Assembly: GCF_007655135.1 (NCBI RefSeq)
Contig: NC_045131.1
Span: 24,350,001 to 24,414,000, forward strand
DNA: 64,000 bases
Origin: Punica granatum
Taxonomy: Eukaryota; Streptophyta; Magnoliopsida; Myrtales; Lythraceae
Reading direction: 5' to 3'
Shown here piece after piece: positions 21,443-33,890 of this stretch; the stretch's first letter is position 1, and every line of letters starts with the position of its first letter. The translations under genes were made by a program, and so were the position numbers. The notes beneath the pieces were generated by a model. That model did no database searches. It was not told the DNA's origin and was given only the letters and a program-made list of their open reading frames with translations.

Positions 21443-24400
21443 ATGGAGAGAAGTTGGATGAAACTCAGGGATCATTTTTGCCTGGAGTATGCGGAAGGGG
21501 TTCGAGAGTTTATGCGTGTCGCAACTCAGCATGCCGGATCTGGTAATAGAGTTCGATGCCCTTGCAAAAATTGCAAAAATTGTTATTTTAGACAATTGTT
21601 AGAGGTTAAGAGGCACCTCCTTTTATATGGAATTTTGGAAGACTATACTTGTTGGATTCATCATGGTGAAACAATCCAAGTTGCTGATCATAATCTTGCT
21701 GGTGAGAAAACTAATAATCAACATATTTCTGATGATCAAGGCGACAATATATATAATGATATTCCAGAGCTGTTAGAGGATCTACAAAGAGGTACATTTG
21801 CAGAATCTTTTGGAGAGACTTCCACTGACCAAAATACATCGGGTAATGAAGGTGAAGTGGAGAAATTTGCTAGACTGCTAAATGATGCTAACCAAGAGTT
21901 ATATCCTGGTTGCTTGAAATATTCTAAGTTATCATTTCTTCTAAAAATGGTTCATGCCAAATCAATGGGGAATTGCAGCAATAAAGCATTTGATATGATG
22001 CTGACATTATTCAAAAGTGCCCTTCCAGAAGGTGCGACGCTTCCAAAATCGTACTATGATGTGAAAAAGTTATTGCGTGATTTGGGTCTTGGTTATATAA
22101 AGATCGATGCTTGCCAAAATGATTGCGCATTATTTTGGAAGGAACATGAAAATCTTGATAGGTGTCCAAATCTAAATTGTCAAGCTCCTCGGTGGAAATA
22201 TAGTGCTCTTAAACGTAAGAAGATTCCCCATAAGGTGCTGCGATACTTTCCTGTCAAGGCCAGACTTCAACGTTTATTCATGTTTAAGGAAACATCAGAG
22301 GATATGAGATGGCATAAAGAGAAGCGTGTTCAAGATGGTGTAATAAGACATCCAGCTGATGCTATAGCATGGCAAGAGTTTGATAAGGAACATGATTGGT
22401 TTGCTCAAGATCCTCGAAATGTTCGAGTAGGCCTTGCAAGCGATGGGTTCAATCCTTTTGGTAATATGAGCACGACCTACAGTATGTGGCCGGTGTTTTT
22501 AATTCCGTATAACTTGCCTCCCTGGAAATGCATGAAGGAGCCATTTATCATGTTAAGCTTGCTCATACCCGGTAAGGATTCTCCTGGTAATGAAATTGAT
22601 ATATATTTACGCCCATTGGTTGATGAGTTGAAAGAGTTATGGTTAGAAGGTGTAGAGACATATGATTCATATAAGGATGAGAAATTTCGGTTGCATGCTA
22701 TATTATTATGAACCATAAATGATTTTCCGGCTTATGGAATGTTATCTGGGTGGAGTACGAAAGGGAAGTTAGCTTGTCCAATATGCAATAAGGACACTTG
22801 TTCATTTACACTAAAAAATGGACAGAAACAATGTTATATGGGTCATCGTAGGTTCTTAGATTCGCAACATTCATGGAGAAAAAGTAAAAAATTTGATGGT
22901 AAGTCAGAGTACCGGTCGAAACCTGAAGAATTATCTGGAGATGATGTGTTAAGACAATTGAGGCAAGTTGAGAATGTAAGATTTGGAAAGCCGCCTAATC
23001 AGCGAAAGAGGAAACGTTCAGATGGTGAACTGAATTGGACAAAAAGAAGCATATTTTTTGAATTGCCTTACTGGAAAACATTAAAGCTGCGACACAATTT
23101 GGATGTTATGCATATAGAAAAAAATATATGCGAAAATATTTTGTCCACTTTGATGAATATTGAGAAGAAAACTAAGGACAACATCAAGACCCGTTTGGAT
23201 TTGGAGGAATTGGGTATACGGAAGGAGCTGCATTTACAACGAGGTGGTGACAGGTTATGGGTTCCACAGGCATGTTACACACTCACACTACAAGAGCGGC
23301 GAAAGCTCTGTGGATGGCTAGGACTAGTTAAGTTACCTGATGGATATGGGTCTAAATTTTCCCGTGTTGTGGCCAATGATGCTGCTAAGGTTTCCGGTAT
23401 GAAAAGTCATGACTATCACATATTCTTACAACGACTGCTTCCTGCTGCATCATATGGATTCTTGCGAAAGGATGTATATGTCGCACTATCGGAGTTGAGC
23501 AATTTTTTCAAGGAACTATGCTCTAAAGTTGTGAATAGAGAAAAATTGGAACTGTTGAAGCATGATATCATTTTAATATTGTGCAAACTTGAGATGATTT
23601 ATCCACCGTCCTTTTTCGTCATTATGGTTCACCTAGCTATCCACTTACCTCGTGAAGTTGAATTAGGTGGGCCGGTTCAATATCGTTGGATGTATTTTGT
23701 CGAGAGGTAGTTTCCATACTTTTATTATGTACATTTCTTTTCTTTTAATTATAATATGTGTCTTTCTTAAGATATTTTAATTGTTTAATGTATATAGGTT
23801 ATTGAGGACGTTAAAGGACTCTGTGCGCAACAAAGCTCGCCCAGAAGGCTCGATTGCTGAAGCGTATATTGCCAAGGAATGCCTTAATTTTTGTTCCATG
23901 TATTTTCGTGGTATTGAAACACGATTTAATCGAGAGGACAGAAATTATGATGGGAGCAAAACAGATGAATCGAGTGGATTTCTGATTTTTAAACAAAAGA
24001 CGAGGCCATTAGGAGCAGCTAAATATAAAGTTTTGTCCAAATCTGAGAGAGATAAAATACAATGGTATATTCTCCATAATTGCAGTGAGATTGATGCTTA
24101 CCGAAAGTAAGTATATTAATATATAGTGCACATGTCTTTTTATAGTAGTACTGTGCATGATTAATCTTTGGGATTTTGCAGTTTACACAAAGAGGAGCTT
24201 GAGAGAGAATCTCCTGCAAATGTAGAGCAAAGACATCAAGAGAAATTTCTAAGTTGGTTTAAAACTCAAGTAAGTGTTAGTTTATTTATTTCCAATTAAT
24301 GTTGTCTATTATCCAACTAAATTCTTGAAAAATTATATGCATGTGCTAGGTTACAAATTTGCGGCTGAACAATTCAATTGGATTCTCTAATCAACTGTAT

Positions 24401-25132
24401 GTACTTGGAATGGGCCCTAATGAACGAGTCGCGAAGTATAGTGGTTTGATTGTGAATGGAGTTAGATTTCAGACTGTAGATCGTGATAAGACCCTTCAAA
24501 CACAAAATAGCGGTATCGTGGTTAAGGGAGAGCATAATTCAGAAGAAATTGATTTTTATGGTGTGATAGAGGATATAATCGAGCTGCAGTATGGTAATAT
24601 GAATCGTGTTTTTATATTGGGATGCAAGTGGTGGAATATGGGGGACAAGCGAAATGGATTTTGGTCGGATGGACGTTTAATTAGCGTTAACACCAGTAGA
24701 ACGTGGTACATGAGTGATCCATTTGTCCTTGCAACTCAGGTTGAGCAAGTTTTTTATGTTAATGATATTAAACGTGGAGGCAGTTGGAGAATTGTACAGA
24801 AGGCACATTCTCGAAATCTTTATGATGTTCCTGAGAGAGATATGAGATATGATAACGAAGAATTGGATACCAATCAAGAGCCATATCAGCAAGATCAGTC
24901 ATATGACATCAGTCAAATTGACATCGATGATAAAATTGACGGACCACTACATCGGGATGATGTAATGCCTATAGATGTTGATTCCAGCACATTACTTTCA
25001 CAAGTTAGGAACAACAATGTTGAGAATGATTTTGTTGATGAAGAATATGATACATTCGATGAATATCTCGATGATTCTAATGAAGAGGACTATGCCGATG
25101 ATGACGATGACGATTTGGATGAGGAGTCATAG
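21443..25132 (+). pseudogene. TNP2-type CACTA transposase with one nonsense codon
   Basis: The start ATG 21443 follows a splice acceptor at 21435. Four exons are 21443-23706, 23798-24106, 24182-24269 and 24350-25132, all with GT-AG borders, giving 1147 codons plus stop. Domains in order are the transposase-associated zinc region (CPCKNCKNC, residues about 36-44), the Transposase_21 core (FPAYGMLSGWSTKGKLACPIC from about 428, MHIEKNICENIL about 556), a DUF4218-type region (MVHLAIHLPREVELGGPVQYRWM, before 755) and a DUF4216-type region (about 930-1050), then an acidic tail rich in D and E. Codon 423 (22709-22711) is TGA where the family has Trp. No other stop or frameshift interrupts the joined exons. 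TNP2 cuts and joins the element ends, and this copy would give only a 422-residue fragment unless the stop is bypassed. Confidence 0.9.
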
Positions 25133-27321
25133 ATTTTTCCGAGGTTAGTAATGCTTTTAGTTTATGACAAGTTTGCACTGCCATTTGCTGAAAAGTTTAT
25201 AATTATGCTTCCCTATAGTCTATTAGGTTCAATATTGATATTTTGTTTTCCAGTTTGAGTAGTGATGGGCGTCTTTGAAAAATTAGTGAGTGAGCGACCG
25301 TTGTGCTGGGGAAACTAACTGAAATAGCATGAACTTTGCTAGAGTTTTTCTCAACTCAATGATTTGATGGCCTTAAGATTGTAAGGAAATTTGTGCTCCT
25401 TGTTAGGGTGTCTATGAACTGAGTTTTTCTTTTTCCCCTTTTCTATGGTAGTCTGCTGGTCTTCCGTGGGCAGTGGCAAAAGGATAGGACACTTTCACTC
25501 CAATCTGTACGGTTGTAAGTCTTTTATATTCTTTTCTTGTAATGTTGCTTTAGTTCATCTTTACCCTTTTATATCATACATAGTTATTAACAACAATATG
25601 ACCATTTTAATTAGAACAACTGAACCCTTATTAGAGTTACATTAGCTAAAACCATTTAAAAATACTTGTAAACATTAACTTCCATATCTATCTATAAATA
25701 TATATGTTCAAGTTACATTTTGATTAGTTAGTATTTATTAAATGACTTTTTTAAAGTAGGATTATATAATTTCATCTAAAAGTAATTAATAGGCAAAAAA
25801 AAAGCATCAAATCTCTTCTCACCAAAATTAAAAAGCCATCAATTATCTTATTTTCCCTAATTTTGCACGTCTCTCTCTCTATCTCTCTCTCTCTCTCTCT
25901 CTCATCTTTCTCTGCCGTTCCAAATCTCTCGCTATTTCTCTCTTCCTCTTCCAATTCTCTAGCTTATCTCTTCCAAATCTTTCTCTCCCATGTTTCTTCT
26001 CAGATTCTGAAAGCAATCCACCGAAAAATTCGCAAGATTTGCTGCCCACTAGCATCATTGAGCGCGAAGAAGGGCGCGCCAAAATGGGTATGCAAATTTG
26101 GCGAAAAATTCAGTGTAAATCATTTCCTGCGAATCGTAATTGGGGGTTCGTAGCTCTCTATCTAATCACAAGAGAACTTGGGCAAATTACACGAAGGTAT
26201 CTCCTTTCTCTTTCTCTACACCGATCGATGCTCTCTTACTGAAGATTCTATCTATTGATTATATACTCATTTTGTTCCATGGGAGTTGTTGTTAGAGATT
26301 GGAAATATTAGTCGAAAAGTGGTGTTTTCTGATCATTGTACTTATCTGTTAGAGAATGTCTCTTTGTTACGCTAGTGTCACGGTGATTTGCAATGAAATG
26401 GTAGGCCCTGGTTGTTCGCTTTAGCCTTGTGCTCAATGTTAAAGTGGATGTTCTAAATTTATTTTTCATTTTCTTTTTTCGAACATAAGAACAACTGCAT
26501 AACGACTCTTATCAGGAAAAAGAAAGTGAAATTTTGGGGAGAATTTGTAGTTCAGCTACCAAAGAGATGCTGTTTCTCTAGCTTTACTTTCAGTTATTCA
26601 GTAGTTCAACTTTATCCAAATTACTTTCGATGTCTTCCTTTCAACTGATATGATTGTTTGTTCCTGAGATTCAAATGAAGAGCCTACTATCTTGTGGTGT
26701 GACCAACCAATCCTCGGTGTATCAGAGTCAATTGACCTAGTATGAATGTAGAGGAATACATATAAGTTCTGCTATTAGAAGAAAGCATATAGGTTCTCAT
26801 TATTTTTCTCAATTTTTTGTGGGGTGAGGGGTGAAATTTCGATTGACTTGTGAAAGGCTAAATCTGTGTTTGGCTAGAAGCATGTATCTTTTATGGCAGC
26901 TTCTTCATCCTGAATGATGACCTTCACTTGTCAAGTGAATGCTGACCTTCACTTATCAACCGAAATTTATCCACCGTCCTTTTTTGTCATTATGATGCCC
27001 GATTCTTAATTTGTATCATTTAAGTTGTGGTTCAGTGCTGAGCTTCTGAAATTCGATATTTGTTGAGTTTTTCCCTTTACTTCACTTTCAATTGACTCTC
27101 TATATAGCAAAGGAAAATTGGGCTTGATGATACTTTTTTGGTTTTCTTTCACTGTGAGCCACCTGGCGTTAATGATCAGTTATCTTAAGTTGATGTGTAG
27201 AGTCATCATATAAATACTTGTGCATTTAATGAAACAAAAAAAAATTATCTTTGATTTATTCTCGTTAGAATTCTGTTTTATCATGAATATAACTCTTTGA
27301 GTTTTGATAGGTCCATTGACG
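25133..27321. other. TNP2-TNPA intergenic region and TNPA 5' leader
   Basis: This follows the TNP2 stop. A CT microsatellite lies at 25871-25904. The segment 25900-26197 looks like the first, untranslated exon of TNPA. It ends at CACGAAG before GTATCTCC, a donor-like site, and the matching acceptor is at 27310. A leader intron of about 1.1 kb before a TNPA-type start is plausible but rests only on these borders. Confidence 0.4.
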
Positions 27322-29057
27322 ATGACACCACATCGTCAAAGGAAAAATACTTCAGCCACTGGTCAAGTCAGTTCTACTCAATCCCAATCCCATCCTGGTT
27401 TGCCAACAGCTCCTCAAAGCATGTCGCCTCAAGTGGGAACTTCTAATCAAACTGGTAGCCCGGTTGCTTCTATACCAGCTGATTTAGTAACCAAAGGTTT
27501 ATTCTTTTTTTGCATTTACCCTTGTTTCATATTCTAACTACTTGTTCATCTTGTATACGTTAACTTTCTTATATTATTCATAGGTACTACTATTGCTACC
27601 AAAAAGAGAGGTCGTGGTTTAGCTAGGGGTTTTCAGGTCACGAAACGACTGAAGGAGGGTAGCAAAATTGATGGAGTTATCATTTCTGAAGATAACTACA
27701 AACCCGTAGGCCCAGCTGAGAAAATATTTAAGATGGAGTTAGGCATAATCACCCGGTTACTAGCTCCCCTTCAAGTATTTTATTGGAAGAGAATGAAAAA
27801 TGAGATGAAAGAGCCACTGTTTGCTCGTCTAGAGGTAAGAGAAACCATGAATATTATAATTTAATTTAAGATATATTATGTATTGCATGTAAATAAGATG
27901 ACTTTAGCTGCAAATTTGATGCTGAAATGTGGTAAAACAAGCATATTAATTTTCTTATTGTACTTTTTACTTTGGCTCTGTAGAGTGAATTTCAAATTTC
28001 TCTATCTGAGCCCCATACAAGAGAAGTGGTAGATGCAGCAATGGCAGATCGTTATAGGCAATTCAAGCATAATTGCCGCAAGCACTATAGAAAGTTTTCG
28101 ACCATTGAGGAAGCACGTCAAAATCCTCCTATTGATGTGGAGGAGGCAGATTGGATTTCATTGTGTGAGCATTTCGAGAGTGATGAATTTAAGGTTTTTT
28201 TTTATCTAGTTTGTCTATTTTTTTCTGCCCCTTTGTTTACCATATGGATGCCCTTTATGCAAGTAAATGTATTTTTTAATGTAGCGTGCTAGCAAGGCAA
28301 ATGCTGCCAATCGGTCGAAGCTTGAGGTGAATCATACATCAGGTTCAAAATCATATTGTCAGCGTATGTATGAAATGGTAAGATTGAGGATGAATTCAAA
28401 ATGTTTTATACTAGATTTAATCAATGAATGATATATCACATCATTTATAATTATGTGTAGGAAATCTCTGAGGACCCTCGACCGGTTCCTAAAGAAGTCG
28501 GTGTGTATTATGATGCCCATCACAAGAGGGCTACCGGCACATGGATCCATCCAAAAGCTCAAGAGAACTATGTATTTCACTCTTACATGAAAATACGTTA
28601 AAAAGCTTTTTAGAGATATTTATTTGCTCATAGAAGCTGAACCTATTATTTTTATTGTTAGTAATAGTGATATTTTGAATGTAAAATATATTTTCCATCA
28701 CAGGAGCAAATGAAGGCTTTGCATGCACAACCAACAGAGAATGACATTCCATTAACAGGAAGAGAGATATTTCAGGAAGTTGTGAAGCCAAAATCTGGGT
28801 ATACTCGTGGACTTGGCTATGGTGCGAGGCATCATGCTAGGCCAAGATCAACTGCTCGTTTCTATGTAGAAGGTAATGACTCTGAGAGAGAATCTCGTCA
28901 AGTGTTGGAGCAGAAGATTGGAAGTCAACAAGCTCAAATAGAAAGTCAACAAGCTCAGATAGGAATATTGCAATCATCACATGCCAGTCTGGAAGCCCAA
29001 ATTCGAGATTTGCTTGGTCGACTTGAAGCAAGAGACAGCTCTCACTCAAATCCTTAA
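27322..29057 (+). CDS. TNPA/Ptta-type CACTA protein (Transposase_24 family)
   Basis: Six exons fit GT-AG rules and frame: 27322-27496, 27584-27834, 27984-28193, 28285-28377, 28461-28571 and 28704-29057, giving 397 residues with no internal stop. The start is the first ATG after the acceptor at 27310. A basic, glycine-rich stretch (KKRGRGLARGF) precedes the conserved Ptta/En-Spm block containing a Tyr/Trp-rich core. In the middle comes YRQFKHNCRKHYRKF, later TGTWIHPKAQENYEQM. The last exon ends in a Gln-rich coiled-coil-like repeat (GSQQAQIESQQAQI). Family members bind the subterminal repeats and help TNP2. This copy looks intact. Confidence 0.88.
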
Positions 29058-30119
29058 CGGTAAATAAAAAACTTCAACTTGTTGTTTTTCTTTTTTTGTC
29101 TATCTATTGGCTATATTGGTTAGATTTCAGTTTTTCAGTGGACATCAACTTCATAGAATATAGAAGGAAGTTGTTTTGCTTGTCTAGTAAATTGAATTGG
29201 GTTACCAATAAAAAAGAATAAGCTTGGATTTTTCTATAGGATGAAACTCATAATTTTTTGGACATTCTTCCAAATATTCTCTAACCCTTTTATGGTTGAT
29301 CTCCATGAAATTAAAACAATTTTATATTTTATATCCATTCCGTCATAGCCTCTTGAACCTTTTAAAGCAGCCTTTTGTTTGAAGATAATTGTTCATATTT
29401 TTATTTTTCTATGGAGACTAACTTTTATTTTGCATTTTGAAGATGTAGTCTTGTTTTAGATGCCTTATTTATGGATAAGGTCTATTGTAAGATCCTGGAG
29501 CATTACAATCTAATATTTATGAGTTGTGGCATGATAGCCATCACATAACAATCTAATTTTTATGAGTAGTGGTATTATAGCCATCACATATGTATTATTT
29601 TTAAATTACAACATGCTAATTGAATTTTCTGTTTTGTATTTTGTAGATGAAAGTGCATTCGGACAATGGGAGGCGCATGGCTCATCCCGTAAATGGTTTA
29701 GAAAGATCATCTCTATATTCTAGGATGTTTTCTTTTAATTTCTAAGTTCAAGTAGAAGTAGTTCTCTTCTTAGACTTGTAATTTGGAATTTCTTTGACAT
29801 TTTAATATTATAACTTTGGATTAATAGGTTAATATATATTTGGTGCTCTTTATTCTAGTTGAAAATGTTTGTATTGTTTTCGTTTTCCACTAATTTTGTA
29901 CCTTCAATTTGGCCTATGATTACAGTATTGGATAAAATGTAACATTCGTCAAATTTACCGTATGAATTATAGATAAAATAATAATGATGAAAGAATTCGT
30001 CAATAATGACGAAAAAATACTTGAAAAGAGGAATTTAATTTTATAAATTTTTAGAAAAGTAATATTTTCAAAAAATTATTAATTATTCCTAATTACGAAT
30101 TTTTAATTTTATTAATTTT
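29058..30119 (+). other. TNPA 3' region
   Basis: There is no further coding frame. An acceptor-like TTTTGTAG at 29639-29646, followed by a short GC-richer stretch to about 29700, suggests a spliced 3' untranslated exon. The rest is AT-rich. Confidence 0.35.
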
Positions 30120-30468
30120 GTTATTTTGACGAATATTTCATCATGTATATTATCACGAGATATTTCATTCGAAAATTAAAGATCGATTTTTCATGACAAA
30201 TGACATTTATTACAACAAAATCATCTTAACATTTTGACATTTCATTTTGTCACGATAAAATGATTTATAACTATAAAATTTAACTTTGTCACAATATGTG
30301 ATATGATTTTGTGATAAAGTAATATTTTGTCACGACAAACTTATTAAGACGAGCTTATTCTAACAAAAGCCGTGACAAAAAAAATTTGTCACGAGAAACA
30401 TTTGGTGACAAATACTAACCATATTTTGACAAAATATTTTGTAGTAATAGTCTAATATTCTTGTAGTG
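30120..30468 (+). repeat. CACTA right subterminal repeats and end
   Basis: This stretch is dense in TGTCACGA, TTTGTCAC and GTGACAAA boxes, mirroring the left end. It terminates in ATTCTTGTAGTG, the inverse of the left terminus, directly before the TCT duplication. Confidence 0.75.
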
Positions 30469-33084
30469 TCTTCTCGCAACGAAATGTCCATTCGTTATCC
30501 AAAACAAGCTTTATATAATGAAAGCATATAAATGCATGCAACTAATTTATTTGAAGATCACCTAGGCTCGAACCTAGATATGTCGGAACCTATTAAGCTT
30601 CTGAAATCAAATGGCGTAAAACGAAATATTGAAATAAAAGAGAAAAAGCTTTCTCCAGCGAATCATATTATTTCACACTTCTATTAGCGCAATGAATTAT
30701 TCGAAAATGAAAATATACGGTTGACTACTTATCACTGATTGAATCTACGAAAAAATGCAATAGTTTATCCTACAAAGATGGGTAAGAACCCGTTGAATTT
30801 TAAAGTTTAATTTTACAACAAATAAAAGGGTGTCCAACTAACAAATAAGAATAAGATATAAATGGGTCATTTCCTGGCAATGAATAAACAAAGAAAAATT
30901 GAGTTTAAAAGTCATAAGATGGAAAAGTTTCGAGAAGATGGAAATAAAAACTACTCGAATTTTTCCCTGGAAAACTCATTGAAATTGATAAAAAAAAAGT
31001 AAATCTTATGCCTATAGATACTGAAAAAGTACTTCATCAAAAAACTTAAAATACATGTAACTATTTAATCGTTGACTTCAAAAAGCATACGCAGATATAA
31101 TTGCATGGGTACATTCACCTTTAATCACGTCCCCTAGCCAATGATCGTCACAATTAAGGGGGCAAGGATTCTTCAGCTCCCACGCTGTTAAATATCATTT
31201 TTTGCTCTCTAAAAGGGACCTTTTGCAGGCACCAATCAAATGCAGTCTCGTCAGCGTCTATTGGGGAGAAATTGTGTTGCAAAATATAAATCATTCTCTC
31301 TCTTCTCCCCCTTCCCAACTCTCTTCTCTATGACATTCCCCATTCCATAATCGAGGCTGTTGGCTTGGCGCTGATTACCCCTGCCCTAATCAGTCTCTTG
31401 CTAGCCATCTACACGTCACATTAGTGATTAGCCCCATATCACGGCGAGAAGACCCTAGGTGATGAGATATCAGATCTCTTCAATGAGATGGCGGGATAGT
31501 GATCTTGACATCGCTAAGGTGGCAGTGGGTGGGATGCGATAAGCATCATTTCATGAAAAGAAATTGAAGTTACTTATTTCATGAAAAGTAAATGAAGTTA
31601 CTTATTTCATGAAAAGTAAATGAAAATTAACAACTTGCGACTAAAATTTAGGGGCGTGTATAGATAATTTAGGTTCATTCTGAGGGTGCCATTTCTTTCA
31701 TGTCCATCGAAGTTGAGCAAAGACTTGAAATTTTTGCCAGTTGGCTTTGTTTGTACTATTTCGTTTTAGCATCTATTGATTGATATTCGCCCGTCTTTCG
31801 TCTAACAGAGCCTCTTTATACTAGACTGAGATTGTTCCGCCACACTTTGACAAGGAAGAAAGTTTTGTTGTAGCTGGTATTGCTTTTACTATTTACAATC
31901 TCTATTTTCTATTTGTTGGTTGGTTCACTTATTTCAAAATTTTTACATCGAAGTATTACCTATTTTCTAAAAACTTATTGGTTGAACGTTATTTATTTTA
32001 AGTAGCAAAGTGTATATATCAAATAAATGTTCTTTCATGTTGCGTACTTATATTCTCTTCGAGATGAAACTTTGGTCTATAGAGCACCCTTCATCAAGCC
32101 TAACCTTCATATGCGAATGAAAGATAAAAAATTTACAAGTTGGCTTACAAAGGAAGAATTAACGTACTTTATGGATATCTTTTCTTTGATCAATTAATTC
32201 ATTAGTCATTACGGTTCTCTTGGAAGGTTCGTTATTTGAATGAGTTAATTCATACCAATCAGTGGCGTAGTTTTTTGTTTTTTTTTTGTTTTTGGTTACG
32301 TTAAGATAAGAAAATACTTGAGTGAAATTATAATGGGTTAAAGTCTCGATTCCTATTGTTAGATGGAGTATAAATTTATTTATTTTGCTTTCGTCTTTTA
32401 CCAAGATGCTAATATTTATCTAGTAATTTGGTATATGATTTCCAGGCTTCAAATTTATCTTGACATCTCCTTTTTTTTCAGTTAGATTTTTTGTTTCCAC
32501 TACCCATACCATATGTATAGCTTTGACACATTGACTTGAAATGGTTTTTCTAGGGCATAATTAGAGAGTATGGGACATATAAAATGCTTAATTGCACTAG
32601 GGACTAATAAGAAGGATCGTTATCACTAACCATAGTTGTAATTACGTTAACTTGTCTTTTTTTCAACCTAAATTTCTAGTACTCATATATAGATGAATTA
32701 TTTTCACATTTATTTCCATTTATTTAATAGTGGTTCGGTTGATTACTAAGGGGTTTATTCATTTTCTGCCTACTACATCAACCTACACATCTAGTGCCAT
32801 TATTCCGACTGAAAATATCAATCTTTTTCCCTTTGATAGAATTATGGAGCCGAAGAATAGAAAATATTGGTCTTCTTTTTCTCATTTTGTGCTGAGCTAT
32901 TGTCCTTTACGGAATAATTTTGGTTTGTATCTGAAACTTGATCAAGTGTTACTTTCATCTTGTCTTTGTAAATACAATCAAGTTCTTTTTAACTTTCATG
33001 CTTGATTATTGTGTAAAGAAAACAGTGGTGCGTGGCTTTGTATTGCTTGCAAAGATAATTGGGTGATATTGATTATTTATTACA
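30469..33084. other. AT-rich DNA without a recognised gene
   Basis: Short open frames such as 32730-33005 have no recognised domain. A direct repeat of TTACTTATTTCATGAAAAGT lies near 31570-31620. Nothing else stands out. Confidence 0.4.
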
Positions 33085-33890
33085 TATATCTATATCTATA
33101 TATTGATGAACATATTAATGCAATGCTCAAAACCATATATATTTTAATCATGGATGCATTTTTACTTTCCTCATATGCTAATAACCCATTATGGACATTT
33201 TCAATATGTATCAAAATTGAGATCATGAAGACCATCATGGAGAAGGCTCTTTGAGAAAAGGAAATGGCAGAACAGAAGATCATGGAAATGGACTTGAATG
33301 TGGCCAAAACATTTGCCACAATGATTAAGAAACTTTGCCCCGATTTGAAAGGACTTCCAGAGTTGTTGGGTAGCAATCAACATTCATGTGGCTTCTCAAA
33401 GAAAGATCAATGATGAAGTTAATCGGTGCAATGTACTAGATGTCGATCCCAAGGTGGATGATGCGACACTCAAAAGAACTTACAAGAGGCCTATGATTCT
33501 TGTTCACCTAGAGAAAAGCCGAGTTGCAAGTTCTTTTGTGATCATCCACCTTGGGATCAACATCCAATAATACCATATACCAATCAACTTCATCATTAAT
33601 CTTCTTTTGTGAAGCAATATAAATGTTGATTACTACCAACAAAGTCCTTCGAGAACGGGACATTGGTTCCTGACCATCATTGCAAATGTTTGGGCTCCAT
33701 TCAAGTCCATTTCGATGATCGTTTTTTCTGCCATTTCCTTTACCCCGTGAGCTTTCTCCTTGATATTTTCCTTGATCACGATTATGATATATAGATAAGC
33801 AAATAAGGAAAGCGAAAGACCATCCATGATTAGAATATGGCTCTTAAGCATCACCTTCATATATATTCATCAATATGTACGTAGATACAT
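33085..33890. pseudogene. J-domain protein pseudogene as an inverted duplication
   Basis: The left arm (about 33085-33487, plus strand) and right arm (about 33517-33890, minus strand) are diverged copies of the same sequence facing each other across a loop of about 30 bp. Each arm encodes pieces of the amino end of the plant J-protein family that carries DUF3444. The left arm has MAEQKIMEMDLNVAKTFA, CPDLKGLPELL, then INDEVNRCNVLDVDPKVDD and TLKRTYKR. The right arm has KEMAEKTIIEMDLNGAQTFA and CPVLEGL. The family normally continues to HPDKN, but here that position reads HLEKS. Both arms have stops and shifts. It has no coding function, and a transcript could fold into a long hairpin. Confidence 0.75.

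Larger units (their letters stand above)
19132..30468 (+). mobile_element. CACTA (En/Spm) DNA transposon, full length
   Basis: The left end is CACTACAAGAAATTTC and the right end, read from the other strand, is CACTACAAGAATATTA. The flanking TCT (19129-19131 and 30469-30471) is a perfect 3-bp target duplication, as expected for CACTA elements. Subterminal blocks at both ends are dense in TGTCACNA/TTTGTCAC-type boxes. Two plus-strand genes lie inside, a TNP2-type transposase (21443-25132) and a TNPA/Ptta-type protein (27322-29057). The length of 11.3 kb suits an autonomous member. Sharp ends and open genes suggest a fairly recent insertion, but TNP2 has a nonsense codon. Confidence 0.93.

Noticed and set aside
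22709..22711. Recoding of TGA in TNP2 (read-through or selenocysteine)
   Set aside because: The family has Trp here and a single G-to-A change explains the stop. No recoding structure is visible and land plants lack selenoprotein synthesis.
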